Below are positions 50,865 to 59,032 of a DNA stretch of 60,830 nucleotides, one piece after another. Within the stretch, counting starts at the first letter, position 1; each line of letters begins with the position of its first letter. Under the pieces are notes generated by a model. That model was not told where the DNA came from and did not search any database. It was given only the letters and a program-made list of their open reading frames with translations. A program made the translations under genes and the position numbers. The DNA is from Chloroflexota bacterium (GTDB lineage Bacteria > Chloroflexota > Anaerolineae > UBA2200 > JACIWT01): the NCBI GenBank assembly GCA_014360825.1, contig JACIWT010000014.1:1-60830 (forward strand), given 5' to 3'.

Positions 50865-52139
50865 ATGGATGCAATGCCACAAAAGACAGTCTTGCGTAAT
50901 GGTCTTCGGGTATGGATAACACCGATGCCACAAACTCGCTCCGTGAGTGTAGCGGTCTTCGTGGCGGTGGGTTCACGCTATGAGCCCGACGAAATGGCCG
51001 GTGCTTCACATTTCGTGGAGCATATGCTCTTCAAAGGCACAGAACGCAGACCGAACGCCCAGGATATCGCGAAGACTATCGAGGGTGTCGGTGGGATGAT
51101 GAACGCTAGTACAGGTCGTGAATTGACCGTCTACTGGACCAAGGTCACACCATCCCATTTCCCTCTGGCCCTAGATCTACTCATTGATATGCTCCGCCAT
51201 TCGCTCTTCGACGAAACCGAGACGGAGAAAGAGCGGTCTGTCATTATTGAGGAGATCAACAACACCCTTGACACACCCAGTGAGTGGGTGGGTGATTTAG
51301 TGAATGCGCTCCTCTGGCCGAATCATCCTGTGGGGCGGGATGTGGCTGGAACACGAGAAAGCGTTAGCAGGCTTTCCAGAGACGCTTTGCTGAACTATCA
51401 AGCCAGCGGATATGTGCCGGCCAACGCTGTAGTAAGTATCGCAGGAGCCATTCAGTATGAGGATGCTGTAAAGGAGGTTGAAACCTTCTTGGGCGACTGG
51501 TCCGGCATGCCCACTTGCTCTGCGCCACCAGTCACGGATGCTACGGGAGGGTTCCGTCTAAAGATCGGACACAAGGTGACGGAGCAAGCGCACTTCTGTC
51601 TCGGCGTGCGTGCACTACCGCGTCTTCACCCTGACCGTTTCACTTTGATGGTGTTGAACACCATCCTGGGCGAGGGCATGAGCTCACGGCTTTTTGTCGA
51701 AATCCGGGAAAAGCGAGGTCTGGCCTATGACGTTGGCTCTTATGTCAATTATATGAGTGACACGGGGTCCCTTGTGATTCACGCTGGTGTCCCTGTACCA
51801 AAGGCTCCTGCAGCAATAGAGGCTTGCATTCAAGAGATGGTTAGGCTCAAGGAGGAACTCGTTACACCGACCGAATTGGAGCGCGCTATAGAATATGCAA
51901 AAGGGCACCTGTTGCTCAGTCTGGAAGATACCCTCGCTAATGCCTCCTGGGTAGGCCGCCAAGAAGTACTCGACCACGAGGTACTTTCTGTAGATGATGT
52001 GGTGGCTCGCATCCAAGCCGTGACTGCTGAGGAGATCCACCGCGTGGCCACAACCCTATTCACGACCGAAGCGCTCCGGCTCGCCGTGGTCGGACCCTTC
52101 GAGGATGAAGCGCCTTTCTACGCCGTATTGGGGTTGTAG
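50865..52139 (+). CDS. M16 family zinc metallopeptidase (processing-peptidase-like)
   Basis: A 424-residue peptidase with the inverted zinc motif HFVEH (His 49, Glu 52, His 53) and the distal Glu in IIEEINNTLDTP (about 129). The second, non-catalytic half shows GEGMSSRLFVEIREKRGLAY with the RGLAY motif that binds substrate in the closed form. It is of the single-chain mitochondrial-processing-peptidase/PqqL type (about 420 residues). ATG 50865 and ATG 50874 are both possible starts. The target substrates are unknown. Confidence 0.92.
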   Translation: MDAMPQKTVLRNGLRVWITPMPQTRSVSVAVFVAVGSRYEPDEMAGASHFVEHMLFKGTERRPNAQDIAKTIEGVGGMMNASTGRELTVYWTKVTPSHFPLALDLLIDMLRHSLFDETETEKERSVIIEEINNTLDTPSEWVGDLVNALLWPNHPVGRDVAGTRESVSRLSRDALLNYQASGYVPANAVVSIAGAIQYEDAVKEVETFLGDWSGMPTCSAPPVTDATGGFRLKIGHKVTEQAHFCLGVRALPRLHPDRFTLMVLNTILGEGMSSRLFVEIREKRGLAYDVGSYVNYMSDTGSLVIHAGVPVPKAPAAIEACIQEMVRLKEELVTPTELERAIEYAKGHLLLSLEDTLANASWVGRQEVLDHEVLSVDDVVARIQAVTAEEIHRVATTLFTTEALRLAVVGPFEDEAPFYAVLGL

Positions 52140-52166
52140 AGACGGACCCGCTCGATTCGGATGGAT

Positions 52167-52195
52167 TTGCAGAAAGCAACAACTATTGGTATAAT
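52167..52195 (+). promoter_or_regulatory. Promoter of tRNA-Val
   Basis: TTGCAG (52167-52172) and a perfect TATAAT (52190-52195) with a 17-nt spacer. The predicted start is about 6 nt before the mature tRNA. Confidence 0.75.
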
Positions 52196-52207
52196 ATTTC
52201 TGAAAAA

Positions 52208-52281
52208 GGGCAAGTAGCTCAGTTGGTCAGAGCGCCACGTTGACATCGTGGAGGTCGTAGGTTCGAGTCCTATCTTGCCCA
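52208..52281 (+). tRNA. tRNA-Val (anticodon GAC)
   Basis: The acceptor stem GGGCAAG pairs with CTTGCCC, with discriminator A. The anticodon stem CCACG/CGTGG encloses loop TTGACAT with anticodon GAC. The D-arm is AGCTCAGTTGGTCAGAGC and the T-arm carries GGTTCGAGTCC. CCA is not encoded. Confidence 0.97.
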
Positions 52282-52388
52282 CTCATTGGATTGATCATGA
52301 GCCACCGTCCTAACTGCGGTGGTTTTTCTTCTAATGGGCGTAAGGCGAAGGAAACAATGCCCACGGCACTTCGGAAGGTTGGCGACCG

Positions 52389-54071
52389 ATGAATATCCTA
52401 GAGCGGTTGGCAAGCATCCCTCTTTTCCAGGATTTGACGGACGAGGAACTTCGCCTGCTTGCCTCCATTGCCAGAAGAGAGAGATACGCCAAGGGCAGTA
52501 AACTCTGTCACCAGGGCGAACTCGGCACAACGTTCTATATCTTCGATTCTGGGGAGGCGCAAGTGCGCCGCTTTGACATCCAGACAGGCGCTGAAGAGCC
52601 GGTGGGCTATAAGCGCCCTGGCGATTTCTTTGGAGAGACCTCATTGCTGCTGGGTGAGCCCCGTGATGCTACTGTGCGCATCACGGCTGACGCTGAGGTC
52701 ATCTGCATCAATAAGACAGAGTTCGATGCCTTGCGGGAAGAACACTCCCGTCTCTTTAAGAATTTGCGGCTGAGCCCCTCGGTACGCAGGAAATTGGAAT
52801 TGCGGCGTTTCCCTTGGATGGAACCTGGCGAGACCACGGCCGAATTCGCGCGAAAACACTGGTGGGTTCTCGTTCAGTTGTTGTTCAAGCCCCTGATTGC
52901 GCTGCTTTTGACTGCGATTGTTCTACTCCTCCTCAGTCACATTGTCCCCAGTTGGTCTGCAGCGTTTCTCGTCCTTCTCCTCATCTCTGCGGCCGTATTG
53001 TTGGGGTACCCAATATTAGACTGGCGAAATGATTACTACGTGGTGACAAACAAGCGGGTTGTACACGAGGAAGTGCAGTTGTTCGTCTCTCAGACGCGTG
53101 ACGAGGCTCCGCTGGATAAAATACAAAACGTTACTGTGGAGAGGAGGGCTTTGGGGAATCTGATAGGGTTCGGCGATGTGGTCATCCAGACTGCTGGGCC
53201 TCGCGGACTCATTATGTTTCGCTATCTATGCAAACCCGAGCAGATGATGCAAAGCATCTTTGAGGAGATGAACCGGGCCAAAGCACGAGCTCGGGCTGAG
53301 GAACGACGGGAAATCCGGCAGGAACTGCAACGGCAATTCGGTTGGTCCGAAGAGGCTCCTCCGGCACCTATCGAACCACGTAGGCGATATGTAAAAGAAT
53401 TGAGCCCGCTAGGACGTGTTCTCCTGCGGATACCGCACCCGTGGGTCCGTTCAGAAGTGGGAGAAACTGTGACTTGGCGCAAGCATCCCGTCTTTCTCCT
53501 ACAAAACATCGCCTTTCCTCTGCTGGGTTTAGTAGCGCTTGTAGCAGTGGCGGCTTTGGTCGGGAAGATACACGACTCACCTGGACCAGGCTTCTGGCTG
53601 GGTTATATGTTGGTGGTGGCTATTGTAGTCTTTCTGCTGTGGTATCAATATGTGGATTGGGGCAACGATATTTACATGGTCACCGCTGATGCGCTGATCG
53701 ATGTGGAGAAAAAGCCGCTCTTTGGAGCGGAACAGCGCCGACGCGCTGGTTTGGAAATGGTGCAGAATATCTCTCTCGATATACCCGGTGTATGGGGTAT
53801 GCTCCTCGATTTTGGCGACGTCGTTATTCAAACGGCGGGAGTAGAGGGATCGTTGATTTTCACCCGGGTTTCGAATCCTCGCGAGGTCCAGGCTGATATC
53901 GTCAGTCATATAGAGGCCTTCCGCGAGCGGCAAGCGCGTGCCGAGGCAGAGCGGCGTCGGGCAGAATTATCGGATTGGTTTGTTGCTTACCGAGAAATCT
54001 TGGAACAGAAAGAACGAAGTCAAGCGTCCCAGGCGAAGGACAAGAGGAAGTCTGACATGGAAAGAAAATGA
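52389..54071 (+). CDS. Cyclic-nucleotide-binding domain fused to two transmembrane/bacterial PH-domain modules
   Basis: A 560-residue protein. An N-terminal cNMP-binding domain (about 10-125) has the phosphate cassette FGETSLLLGEPRDATV (81-96) with its Glu and Arg. Then come two repeats of a two-helix membrane pair plus a bPH2-like beta domain. Module 1 has helices at about 165-183 and 189-207, then DWRNDYYVVTNKRVVHEE and GFGDVVIQTAG. Module 2 has helices at about 368-393 and 402-420, then DWGNDIYMVTADALIDVE and DFGDVVIQTAG. A charged coiled-coil-like tail (from about 500) follows. A membrane sensor or scaffold regulated by a nucleotide is inferred; no catalytic domain is seen. A monocistronic setting between tRNA-Val and a terminator supports an independent role. 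Confidence 0.85.
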   Translation: MNILERLASIPLFQDLTDEELRLLASIARRERYAKGSKLCHQGELGTTFYIFDSGEAQVRRFDIQTGAEEPVGYKRPGDFFGETSLLLGEPRDATVRITADAEVICINKTEFDALREEHSRLFKNLRLSPSVRRKLELRRFPWMEPGETTAEFARKHWWVLVQLLFKPLIALLLTAIVLLLLSHIVPSWSAAFLVLLLISAAVLLGYPILDWRNDYYVVTNKRVVHEEVQLFVSQTRDEAPLDKIQNVTVERRALGNLIGFGDVVIQTAGPRGLIMFRYLCKPEQMMQSIFEEMNRAKARARAEERREIRQELQRQFGWSEEAPPAPIEPRRRYVKELSPLGRVLLRIPHPWVRSEVGETVTWRKHPVFLLQNIAFPLLGLVALVAVAALVGKIHDSPGPGFWLGYMLVVAIVVFLLWYQYVDWGNDIYMVTADALIDVEKKPLFGAEQRRRAGLEMVQNISLDIPGVWGMLLDFGDVVIQTAGVEGSLIFTRVSNPREVQADIVSHIEAFRERQARAEAERRRAELSDWFVAYREILEQKERSQASQAKDKRKSDMERK

Positions 54072-54096
54072 GGGGATCACTGCACCTGATCCCCTC
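54070..54096 (+). terminator. Terminator-like hairpin between convergent genes
   Basis: A perfect 10-bp stem pairs GAGGGGATCA (54070-54079) with TGATCCCCTC (54087-54096), with a 7-nt loop, at the stop of the cNMP/PH gene. It may serve the convergent DUF4349 gene as well. Confidence 0.7.
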
Positions 54097-54113
54097 GCTT
54101 CTGGGCCCGTATG

Positions 54114-55013
54114 TTAGCCTTTCGCTACCCGCCGTCGCTGCCACCAACGCCAAACCGACCAGAGGACCAAGACAGGCACGAGCAGTATCAGCAGAATTGG
54201 TACGCCATAGACCAAGGCCCATATCACCACGTTCGCGAGAACTTTAAGGGTGTTCACCAAAGCTCGGGCCGCATTACGTAGCGTGCGCCCAGGGTCCCAG
54301 CCGGGCTCCACCACTGGCTTTTCCAATTCCTCGGGAATGAGATCCACAGTGATAGTTGCCAAGGCCGTCATATTCTCCAAATACTGCTTGCGTCCTTGGA
54401 GCGTCTCAATCTGGCCGCGAATGTTCACTAGTTCGCGATGGACAGCCAGAATATCCTCAGCCTTGGTAGAACGTTCGCGCACGGTGCGGAGCAGTTCCAG
54501 GAGCTCGTTCTCTGTGGCTTGTAGATTACGCAACTGGGACTGTAAGTCGGTGTACTCCTCGGTAACATCTTGACCGGAGATATTCTCCTGTTCTACTCTA
54601 GTTGCCAGTGCTTTGATGCGATCCAGGGCTGTATCCAGTGACTTGGCGGGCACGCGTATGGTCACTTGGGCCCGTACCACTTCGCCTTGGTACCAGGAAT
54701 TGGATTGCGAAATGTAACCGCCCAAGTTGACAGCAATCTCCTTGACGTTGTCGAGGGCAGCCATCGCATCTTTGACCACGATCGAGAGATTGGCGGTACT
54801 CACGATCATCCGCTCCTCGGACGGCGGAATGGCTCCGGCGTCGTAGGAGATCCCAGGCTTGGGCGCAGTTGCGGCCTGCTCCGCTAAGCCTCTTGCGGCG
54901 GGCGGCGCTGGTGTAGGCACCGCCACGGACTTTGACAACAGAGGGGCGCACGACGCCATTCCCAGGATTAGAGCCAACGTGATACCAAGATAACCCCATT
55001 TCTTTGCGTGCAT
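54114..55013 (-). CDS. DUF4349-domain lipoprotein
   Basis: A 299-residue lipoprotein: signal peptide with lipobox GMASC (Cys 22), a PA-rich linker, then the DUF4349 domain (about 68-265): MIVSTANLSIVVKDAMAAL, GGYISQSNSWYQGEVV, RVPAKSLDTALDRIKAL, SGQDVTEEYTDLQSQLRNL. A coiled coil (about 155-215) is typical. A C-terminal membrane helix (about 268-290) ends in WRWWQRRRVAKG. The family is of unknown function and widespread in Gram-positive and Chloroflexi genomes. Confidence 0.88.
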   Translation of the reverse strand: MHAKKWGYLGITLALILGMASCAPLLSKSVAVPTPAPPAARGLAEQAATAPKPGISYDAGAIPPSEERMIVSTANLSIVVKDAMAALDNVKEIAVNLGGYISQSNSWYQGEVVRAQVTIRVPAKSLDTALDRIKALATRVEQENISGQDVTEEYTDLQSQLRNLQATENELLELLRTVRERSTKAEDILAVHRELVNIRGQIETLQGRKQYLENMTALATITVDLIPEELEKPVVEPGWDPGRTLRNAARALVNTLKVLANVVIWALVYGVPILLILLVPVLVLWSVWRWWQRRRVAKG

Positions 55014-55101
55014 GTTGCTTGTTTCCTTTCCCCTATGTAGTTGTTCGTCACAGGTGTATTAGGGACGTCTGCAAGATGGAGAGTGTTCCTGTGAAGGCCA
55101 T

Positions 55102-55830
55102 TTACCAGCCAAAGGTAAGCCGCATGGCCAGCCGATGGGGCAGGCCAGACTCTTTCATTTTCCGCTGGGTGCTCTCGATATCATAGGGGACACGGCGGTA
55201 TTCCACGGTGCACGCGTCCATATCCAAGAGCATATAACTGGCGCGGGGATCTCCATCTCGCGGTTGGCCCACGCTGCCGGGATTGATGATCCAACGTCCT
55301 TCTGCAAGGACAATAGGCTCACCGATACTGGGTATGATCACCTCAATATCTTCCCCTTCTGCTCGGTGGCGAAAAATCAGGGGCACATGGGTGTGCCCTA
55401 CCAGGCAATAGGGCGTGGTGAAATAGGCGAAGTTTTGCTCAGCAGAATAAGGATGAGATATGTACTCCCAGATAGGGTATCGAGGGCTGCCGTGCACAAT
55501 AGTGAACCCTTTTTCAACTACACGTTCTCCCAGATCTGTCAGAAACTGCCAGTTAGCGGCGGAGAGTTGCTTTCGTGTCCACAAACAGGCACGCATGGCG
55601 TCAGGATTGAAATCGGAGATGTCCAGTTTGTTGATAGCGGCCCAATCGTGATTGCCAGCTACGCAACGGAGTGACAATTCTTTGACCATCTCTGTGCACT
55701 CATTTGGATCCGGACCATACCCTACCACATCGCCCAGACACCAGACTTCATCAAAAGGGGGTGTATCAGCCAAGACAGCCTGCAGAGCGGCCAGATTGGA
55801 ATGAATATCCGAGATGATTAGATAGCGCAT
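55102..55830 (-). CDS. Calcineurin-like metallophosphoesterase
   Basis: A 242-residue binuclear metal phosphoesterase: ISDIHSNLAALQAVL (D-x-H), GDVVGYGPDPNEC (GDxxGYG), VAGNHDWAAINK (GNHD), IVHGSPRYP and LVGHTHVPLIF (GHTH). This pattern is the YfcE/MJ0936-like group of stand-alone phosphodiesterases, whose physiological substrate is uncertain. It is divergent from the small membrane protein gene, whose perfect promoter lies 160 nt away. Confidence 0.9.
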   Translation of the reverse strand: MRYLIISDIHSNLAALQAVLADTPPFDEVWCLGDVVGYGPDPNECTEMVKELSLRCVAGNHDWAAINKLDISDFNPDAMRACLWTRKQLSAANWQFLTDLGERVVEKGFTIVHGSPRYPIWEYISHPYSAEQNFAYFTTPYCLVGHTHVPLIFRHRAEGEDIEVIIPSIGEPIVLAEGRWIINPGSVGQPRDGDPRASYMLLDMDACTVEYRRVPYDIESTQRKMKESGLPHRLAMRLTFGW

Positions 55831-55989
55831 TCAAGACCTCTTTTGAATTCTGCAAAGTGGTAAATTATGATACTGCCGGTTGCTTTCTATGGCAAGATAG
55901 AGTTCTGCTTTGTACTTAGAGCACCGGCCGGTTCGATTGTTTCCAGGCATGACTGGAATGGTGATCTCTTGGCGCAGTACGAGTTGATT

Positions 55990-56018
55990 TTGACAATAAC
56001 GCGTATTTCGATTATAAT
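55990..56018 (+). promoter_or_regulatory. Perfect consensus promoter of the small membrane protein gene
   Basis: TTGACA (55990-55995) and TATAAT (56013-56018) with a 17-nt spacer, both boxes fully consensus. Transcription should start near 56025, which fixes the start of the following gene well inside its open frame. Confidence 0.85.
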
Positions 56019-56076
56019 TAAAAATCATTGTAAAAATAACACATTTCTAGCCAGCGGCGAGGGGATCCAAGCAAAA

Positions 56077-56445
56077 GTGAACCCGACTACCAGGCGAATC
56101 TACATGATTGCTATCTTTCAGATCATCCCGTTGCTTATCCTTCCACCCGATCTGTTTCGCACTGCGAGCGTGCGTTTTCTGATCCTGCCGCTCGTCCTCT
56201 TCGGTTTGCTAGCCTGGGGTCTTGTGACTTATCGGAAGTGGGCCCGTCGACTGAGCATCTTCGTTCAAGGGTTCCACATCATTATCCGGTTGCTCACCCT
56301 TTTGCCGCGAGCGTACATACCACATGCCGCGGGCGGTGGGCCTAACTGGCCGTGGATTCTCACGAGTGTGGCTGCAATCCTCCTTTCGGGCCTCTTTCTC
56401 TACATTATCGACCAGCCCGAGATCCAGTTAGTGTTCGAGGCATAG
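56077..56445 (+). CDS. Small integral membrane protein of unknown function
   Basis: The frame is open from 55867, but the promoter at 55990-56018 lies within it, so the start must be downstream; GTG 56077 gives a 122-residue protein beginning NPTTRRIYMIAIFQIIP. Four hydrophobic segments (about 10-28, 32-52, 65-80 and 95-113) with basic loops (TYRKWARRLS) are visible. It may belong to a DUF family, but I do not recognise it. An unusually strong promoter suggests high expression. Confidence 0.6.
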   Translation: MNPTTRRIYMIAIFQIIPLLILPPDLFRTASVRFLILPLVLFGLLAWGLVTYRKWARRLSIFVQGFHIIIRLLTLLPRAYIPHAAGGGPNWPWILTSVAAILLSGLFLYIIDQPEIQLVFEA

Positions 56446-56502
56446 CCAGCGAAATCCAGCGGGTACCACGCGATGCCCAGTGGTCCGAGTGAGGATGGAT
56501 CA

Positions 56503-56528
56503 TGACACCACAATGACCCGTGGTGTCA
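56503..56528 (+). terminator. Hairpin after the small membrane protein gene
   Basis: A 9-bp stem pairs TGACACCAC (56503-56511) with GTGGTGTCA (56520-56528), with an 8-nt loop, 57 nt after the stop. No T run follows, so the terminator role is tentative. Confidence 0.45.
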
Positions 56529-56572
56529 GTGGCAAACGGCTCATTACCCTCAGCAGGCTTGAAAAGGGCCTC

Positions 56573-56601
56573 TTGCTATTAGGGTCGTTTTTTGGTATAT
56601 T
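56573..56601 (+). promoter_or_regulatory. Promoter of the liv operon
   Basis: TTGCTA (56573-56578) and TATATT (56596-56601) with a 17-nt spacer. The predicted start near 56608 favours GTG 56641 as the livH start. Confidence 0.65.
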
Positions 56602-56640
56602 GAAATGGGCTTAGTGTACTGCCCAGGGAGGAGAGAGCGT

Positions 56641-57666
56641 GTGAACGATACTGTTATGAAAGTCACCCTACGCCTGATTACATGGGCGATGATCGTTGCC
56701 CTCGCAGCCGGGTTTCTCTACAGACTCCTCGCCCTAATTCTCTCGAATCCGGCCTACTTTTTCGAACAGGTGCGCAATGGGCTGCAGTTAGGATTCGTCT
56801 ACGCCCTCATTGCTTTGGGCTACACCATGGTGTACGGCGTCGTGCGGCTCATCAACTTCGCTCATGGTGATGTGTTTATGGTGGGCGCTTTCACCAGTTT
56901 TTATGCTATCACCCGCTATGGATGGGGTTTCCTGCCGGCCATCTTGCTTTCCATGATCATCTGCGCTGTTTTGGCTATCACCATCGAACGGGTGGCCTAC
57001 AAACCGCTCCGTGATGCGCCACGTATCTCCGCCCTCATCACGGCCGTTGGCATGTCCTTTTTCCTGGAGTACTTCTCCGCTCTGGATTTCGTGTTCACTC
57101 CCGACTATATTACGTACAAGCGCCCATTTGAGGTAAGGGTGTGGGAAGTCGGCGGGGTGACGATCTCCAACATCATGATCATCATCGTTGTAGCCGCCGT
57201 TTTGTTGCTGGCCTTCCTCCAGTACGTGGTGCGGCAAACGAAAATTGGCAAAGCCATGCGGGCTACCGCAGCCGATAAACCCACCGCCCGGCTGATGGGT
57301 ATCAACATTGACTTGGTCATCTCGGCTACCTTCGGATTGGGCGCCCTGTTCGCTGGGGCAGCGGGTGTGCTTTACGCTATCGCTTATCCGCAAATCATCA
57401 CTTTCGTTGGCATCTTGCCCGGCCTCAAGGCCTTTGTCGCTGCGGTGCTGGGTGGTATTGGCAGCATCCCGGGCGCATTCCTGGGCTCGCTTATCATGGG
57501 ACAAGTAGAGGTGCTCACCACTGCTTTCTTTTCCGTGCCGTTGCCCTCCGGTGAGGTGTTACGAGGTTCCACCATCCGGGACCTCATTGCCATGGCTGTC
57601 TTGATCCTTATTTTCCTGGTCCGACCGCGTGGTCTGCTGGGTGAACCAGAGGCGGAGAAGGCATAG
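56641..57666 (+). CDS. livH: Branched-chain amino acid-type ABC transporter permease LivH
   Basis: A 341-residue inner-membrane permease with eight or nine helices. Family motifs are NGLQLGFVYALIALGYTMVYG, RLINFAHGDVFMVGAF and the EAA-like region MRATAADKPTARLMGIN (about 206-222). GLKAFVAAVLGGIGSIPGAFLG in outline is the C-terminal signature. GTG 56641 is chosen from GGGAGGAG upstream and the promoter position. Substrates of LivHM systems are branched-chain amino acids, urea or other small polar solutes; the substrate here is not determined. Confidence 0.93.
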   Translation: MNDTVMKVTLRLITWAMIVALAAGFLYRLLALILSNPAYFFEQVRNGLQLGFVYALIALGYTMVYGVVRLINFAHGDVFMVGAFTSFYAITRYGWGFLPAILLSMIICAVLAITIERVAYKPLRDAPRISALITAVGMSFFLEYFSALDFVFTPDYITYKRPFEVRVWEVGGVTISNIMIIIVVAAVLLLAFLQYVVRQTKIGKAMRATAADKPTARLMGINIDLVISATFGLGALFAGAAGVLYAIAYPQIITFVGILPGLKAFVAAVLGGIGSIPGAFLGSLIMGQVEVLTTAFFSVPLPSGEVLRGSTIRDLIAMAVLILIFLVRPRGLLGEPEAEKA

Positions 57667-57676
57667 GGGGCTACTT

Positions 57677-59032
57677 ATGAAGATATTGCGTGCCATACCC
57701 TCCTGGATTACCAGCGCTGTCGTTGCTCTGGCCCTTTACTTTGGCGTCGAGTGGCTTTTCCGCCAAGGAAAACTCACCATCTATTGGCAACAGGTATGCC
57801 AGATGGCCGGGATAATGGCGATCACATCGTTGGGGCTCAATGTGATCTATGGGTTCAACGGACAGTTCTCGCTGGGGCATATTGGCTTCTACGCCATCGG
57901 AGCCTATACATCCGCCCTGATCACCAAAGACTGGCAGACCCAGTGGAGCGGCGTTCGCACTGGAGCACTCGCAGGTGTGCTGGCCCTGGAGTTGGCATTG
58001 GTAATGGCAGGCGTGGTTTTCATGTTGCTCCGAGTGGGCCGATTGCAGAAACGGCTACGCGAAACCCTGTCTCGGTGGCTTAACCAGTTTGAGGTCGGGT
58101 TCCTCTCCTTTCTGGTGTTAGCAGTCGCTCTTATCATCAGTATGGCGGTTGGCATAGGAGTAATGAAGGGCGTATTTGCGGCACTGCCTGGTTTTTTGGA
58201 AAACCTTCTCGGCCGTCTGCCTGCCCAGATGGCAACCCAGGTCGTATTCTTCCTGGCTTTGATCTGTGGAGCTTTGCTGGCCTCCATTGTGGCTCTGATT
58301 ATTGGACTGCCGTTACTCAAACTAGCATCTGACTATTTCGGTATTGCTACACTGGGGTTCGCTATGATGGTTTTCAGTGCCCTCCAGAACGCCGACAAGG
58401 TTATCCCAACCATGAAGGGAGCACGAGGCATGGTGGGCATCCCTCGTCTGACAACATGGACATGGGCCTTTGTGCTGACGGTGGCGGTCATTATTATCAC
58501 CCGCAACTTGCGTTACTCCAGCGTAGGCCGAGCAATCGTTTCGGTGCGCGAGGATGAAATAGCAGCCAAAGCGATGGGCATTGATGTCGCCCGTTACAAA
58601 ACTTTAGCCTTCACCATTGGTGCGCTCTTTGCTGGACTGGCGGGCGGTCTTTATGCTCATCTGTACACCTTCTTACATCCGAGCACCTTCAACTTCATCA
58701 AGGGATTTGACCCGCTTATCATCATCGTCTTTGGTGGACTGGGTAGTATTACTGGCACGATTGTGGCCTCAGCAGGATGGGCATTCCTTTTGGAAGGGTT
58801 ACGCGTGCTTCTGCCTCAGGGGTTTGAGGCTTGGCGCTTCGTTATCTATCCTGTCCTGTTGCTGCTTATCATGCTCTTGCGGCCACAGGGGTTGTTTGGG
58901 GGTGTGGAACTGGGCTGGCTGAGACCGCCGAAAGTAGTCCGCCGGGAAATACCCACCCCAGCGGTCAGGCCGGTAGAGGTGGTCGCCAATCCTGACAAAC
59001 ATTCATCAGAGAGCGGAGGGGTAGCCCAATGA
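57677..59032 (+). CDS. livM: Branched-chain amino acid-type ABC transporter permease LivM, with internal insertion
   Basis: A 451-residue permease, much longer than the usual 320-360. Standard LivM elements are ITSLGLNVIYGFNGQFSLGH and YAIGAYTSALITKDW at the N-terminal side, and LPLLKLASDYFGIATLGFA, SVREDEIAAKAMGIDVARYK and the final IYPVLLLLIMLLRPQGLFGG. Between them, about residues 90-190 form an extra region with a charged stretch (RLQKRLRETLSRWLNQF) and two additional hydrophobic segments not seen in typical LivM. A C-terminal tail from about 415 is hydrophilic. It starts 10 nt after livH and overlaps livG by 4 nt. Confidence 0.9.
   Translation: MKILRAIPSWITSAVVALALYFGVEWLFRQGKLTIYWQQVCQMAGIMAITSLGLNVIYGFNGQFSLGHIGFYAIGAYTSALITKDWQTQWSGVRTGALAGVLALELALVMAGVVFMLLRVGRLQKRLRETLSRWLNQFEVGFLSFLVLAVALIISMAVGIGVMKGVFAALPGFLENLLGRLPAQMATQVVFFLALICGALLASIVALIIGLPLLKLASDYFGIATLGFAMMVFSALQNADKVIPTMKGARGMVGIPRLTTWTWAFVLTVAVIIITRNLRYSSVGRAIVSVREDEIAAKAMGIDVARYKTLAFTIGALFAGLAGGLYAHLYTFLHPSTFNFIKGFDPLIIIVFGGLGSITGTIVASAGWAFLLEGLRVLLPQGFEAWRFVIYPVLLLLIMLLRPQGLFGGVELGWLRPPKVVRREIPTPAVRPVEVVANPDKHSSESGGVAQ

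Noticed and set aside
55867-56076. N-terminal extension of the small membrane protein
   Set aside because: A perfect promoter lies inside it; its codons show no membrane or domain pattern.
56788-57504. 238-codon minus-strand frame inside livH
   Set aside because: Antisense to a clearly conserved permease; the product is polar and His/Asp-rich with no family features.
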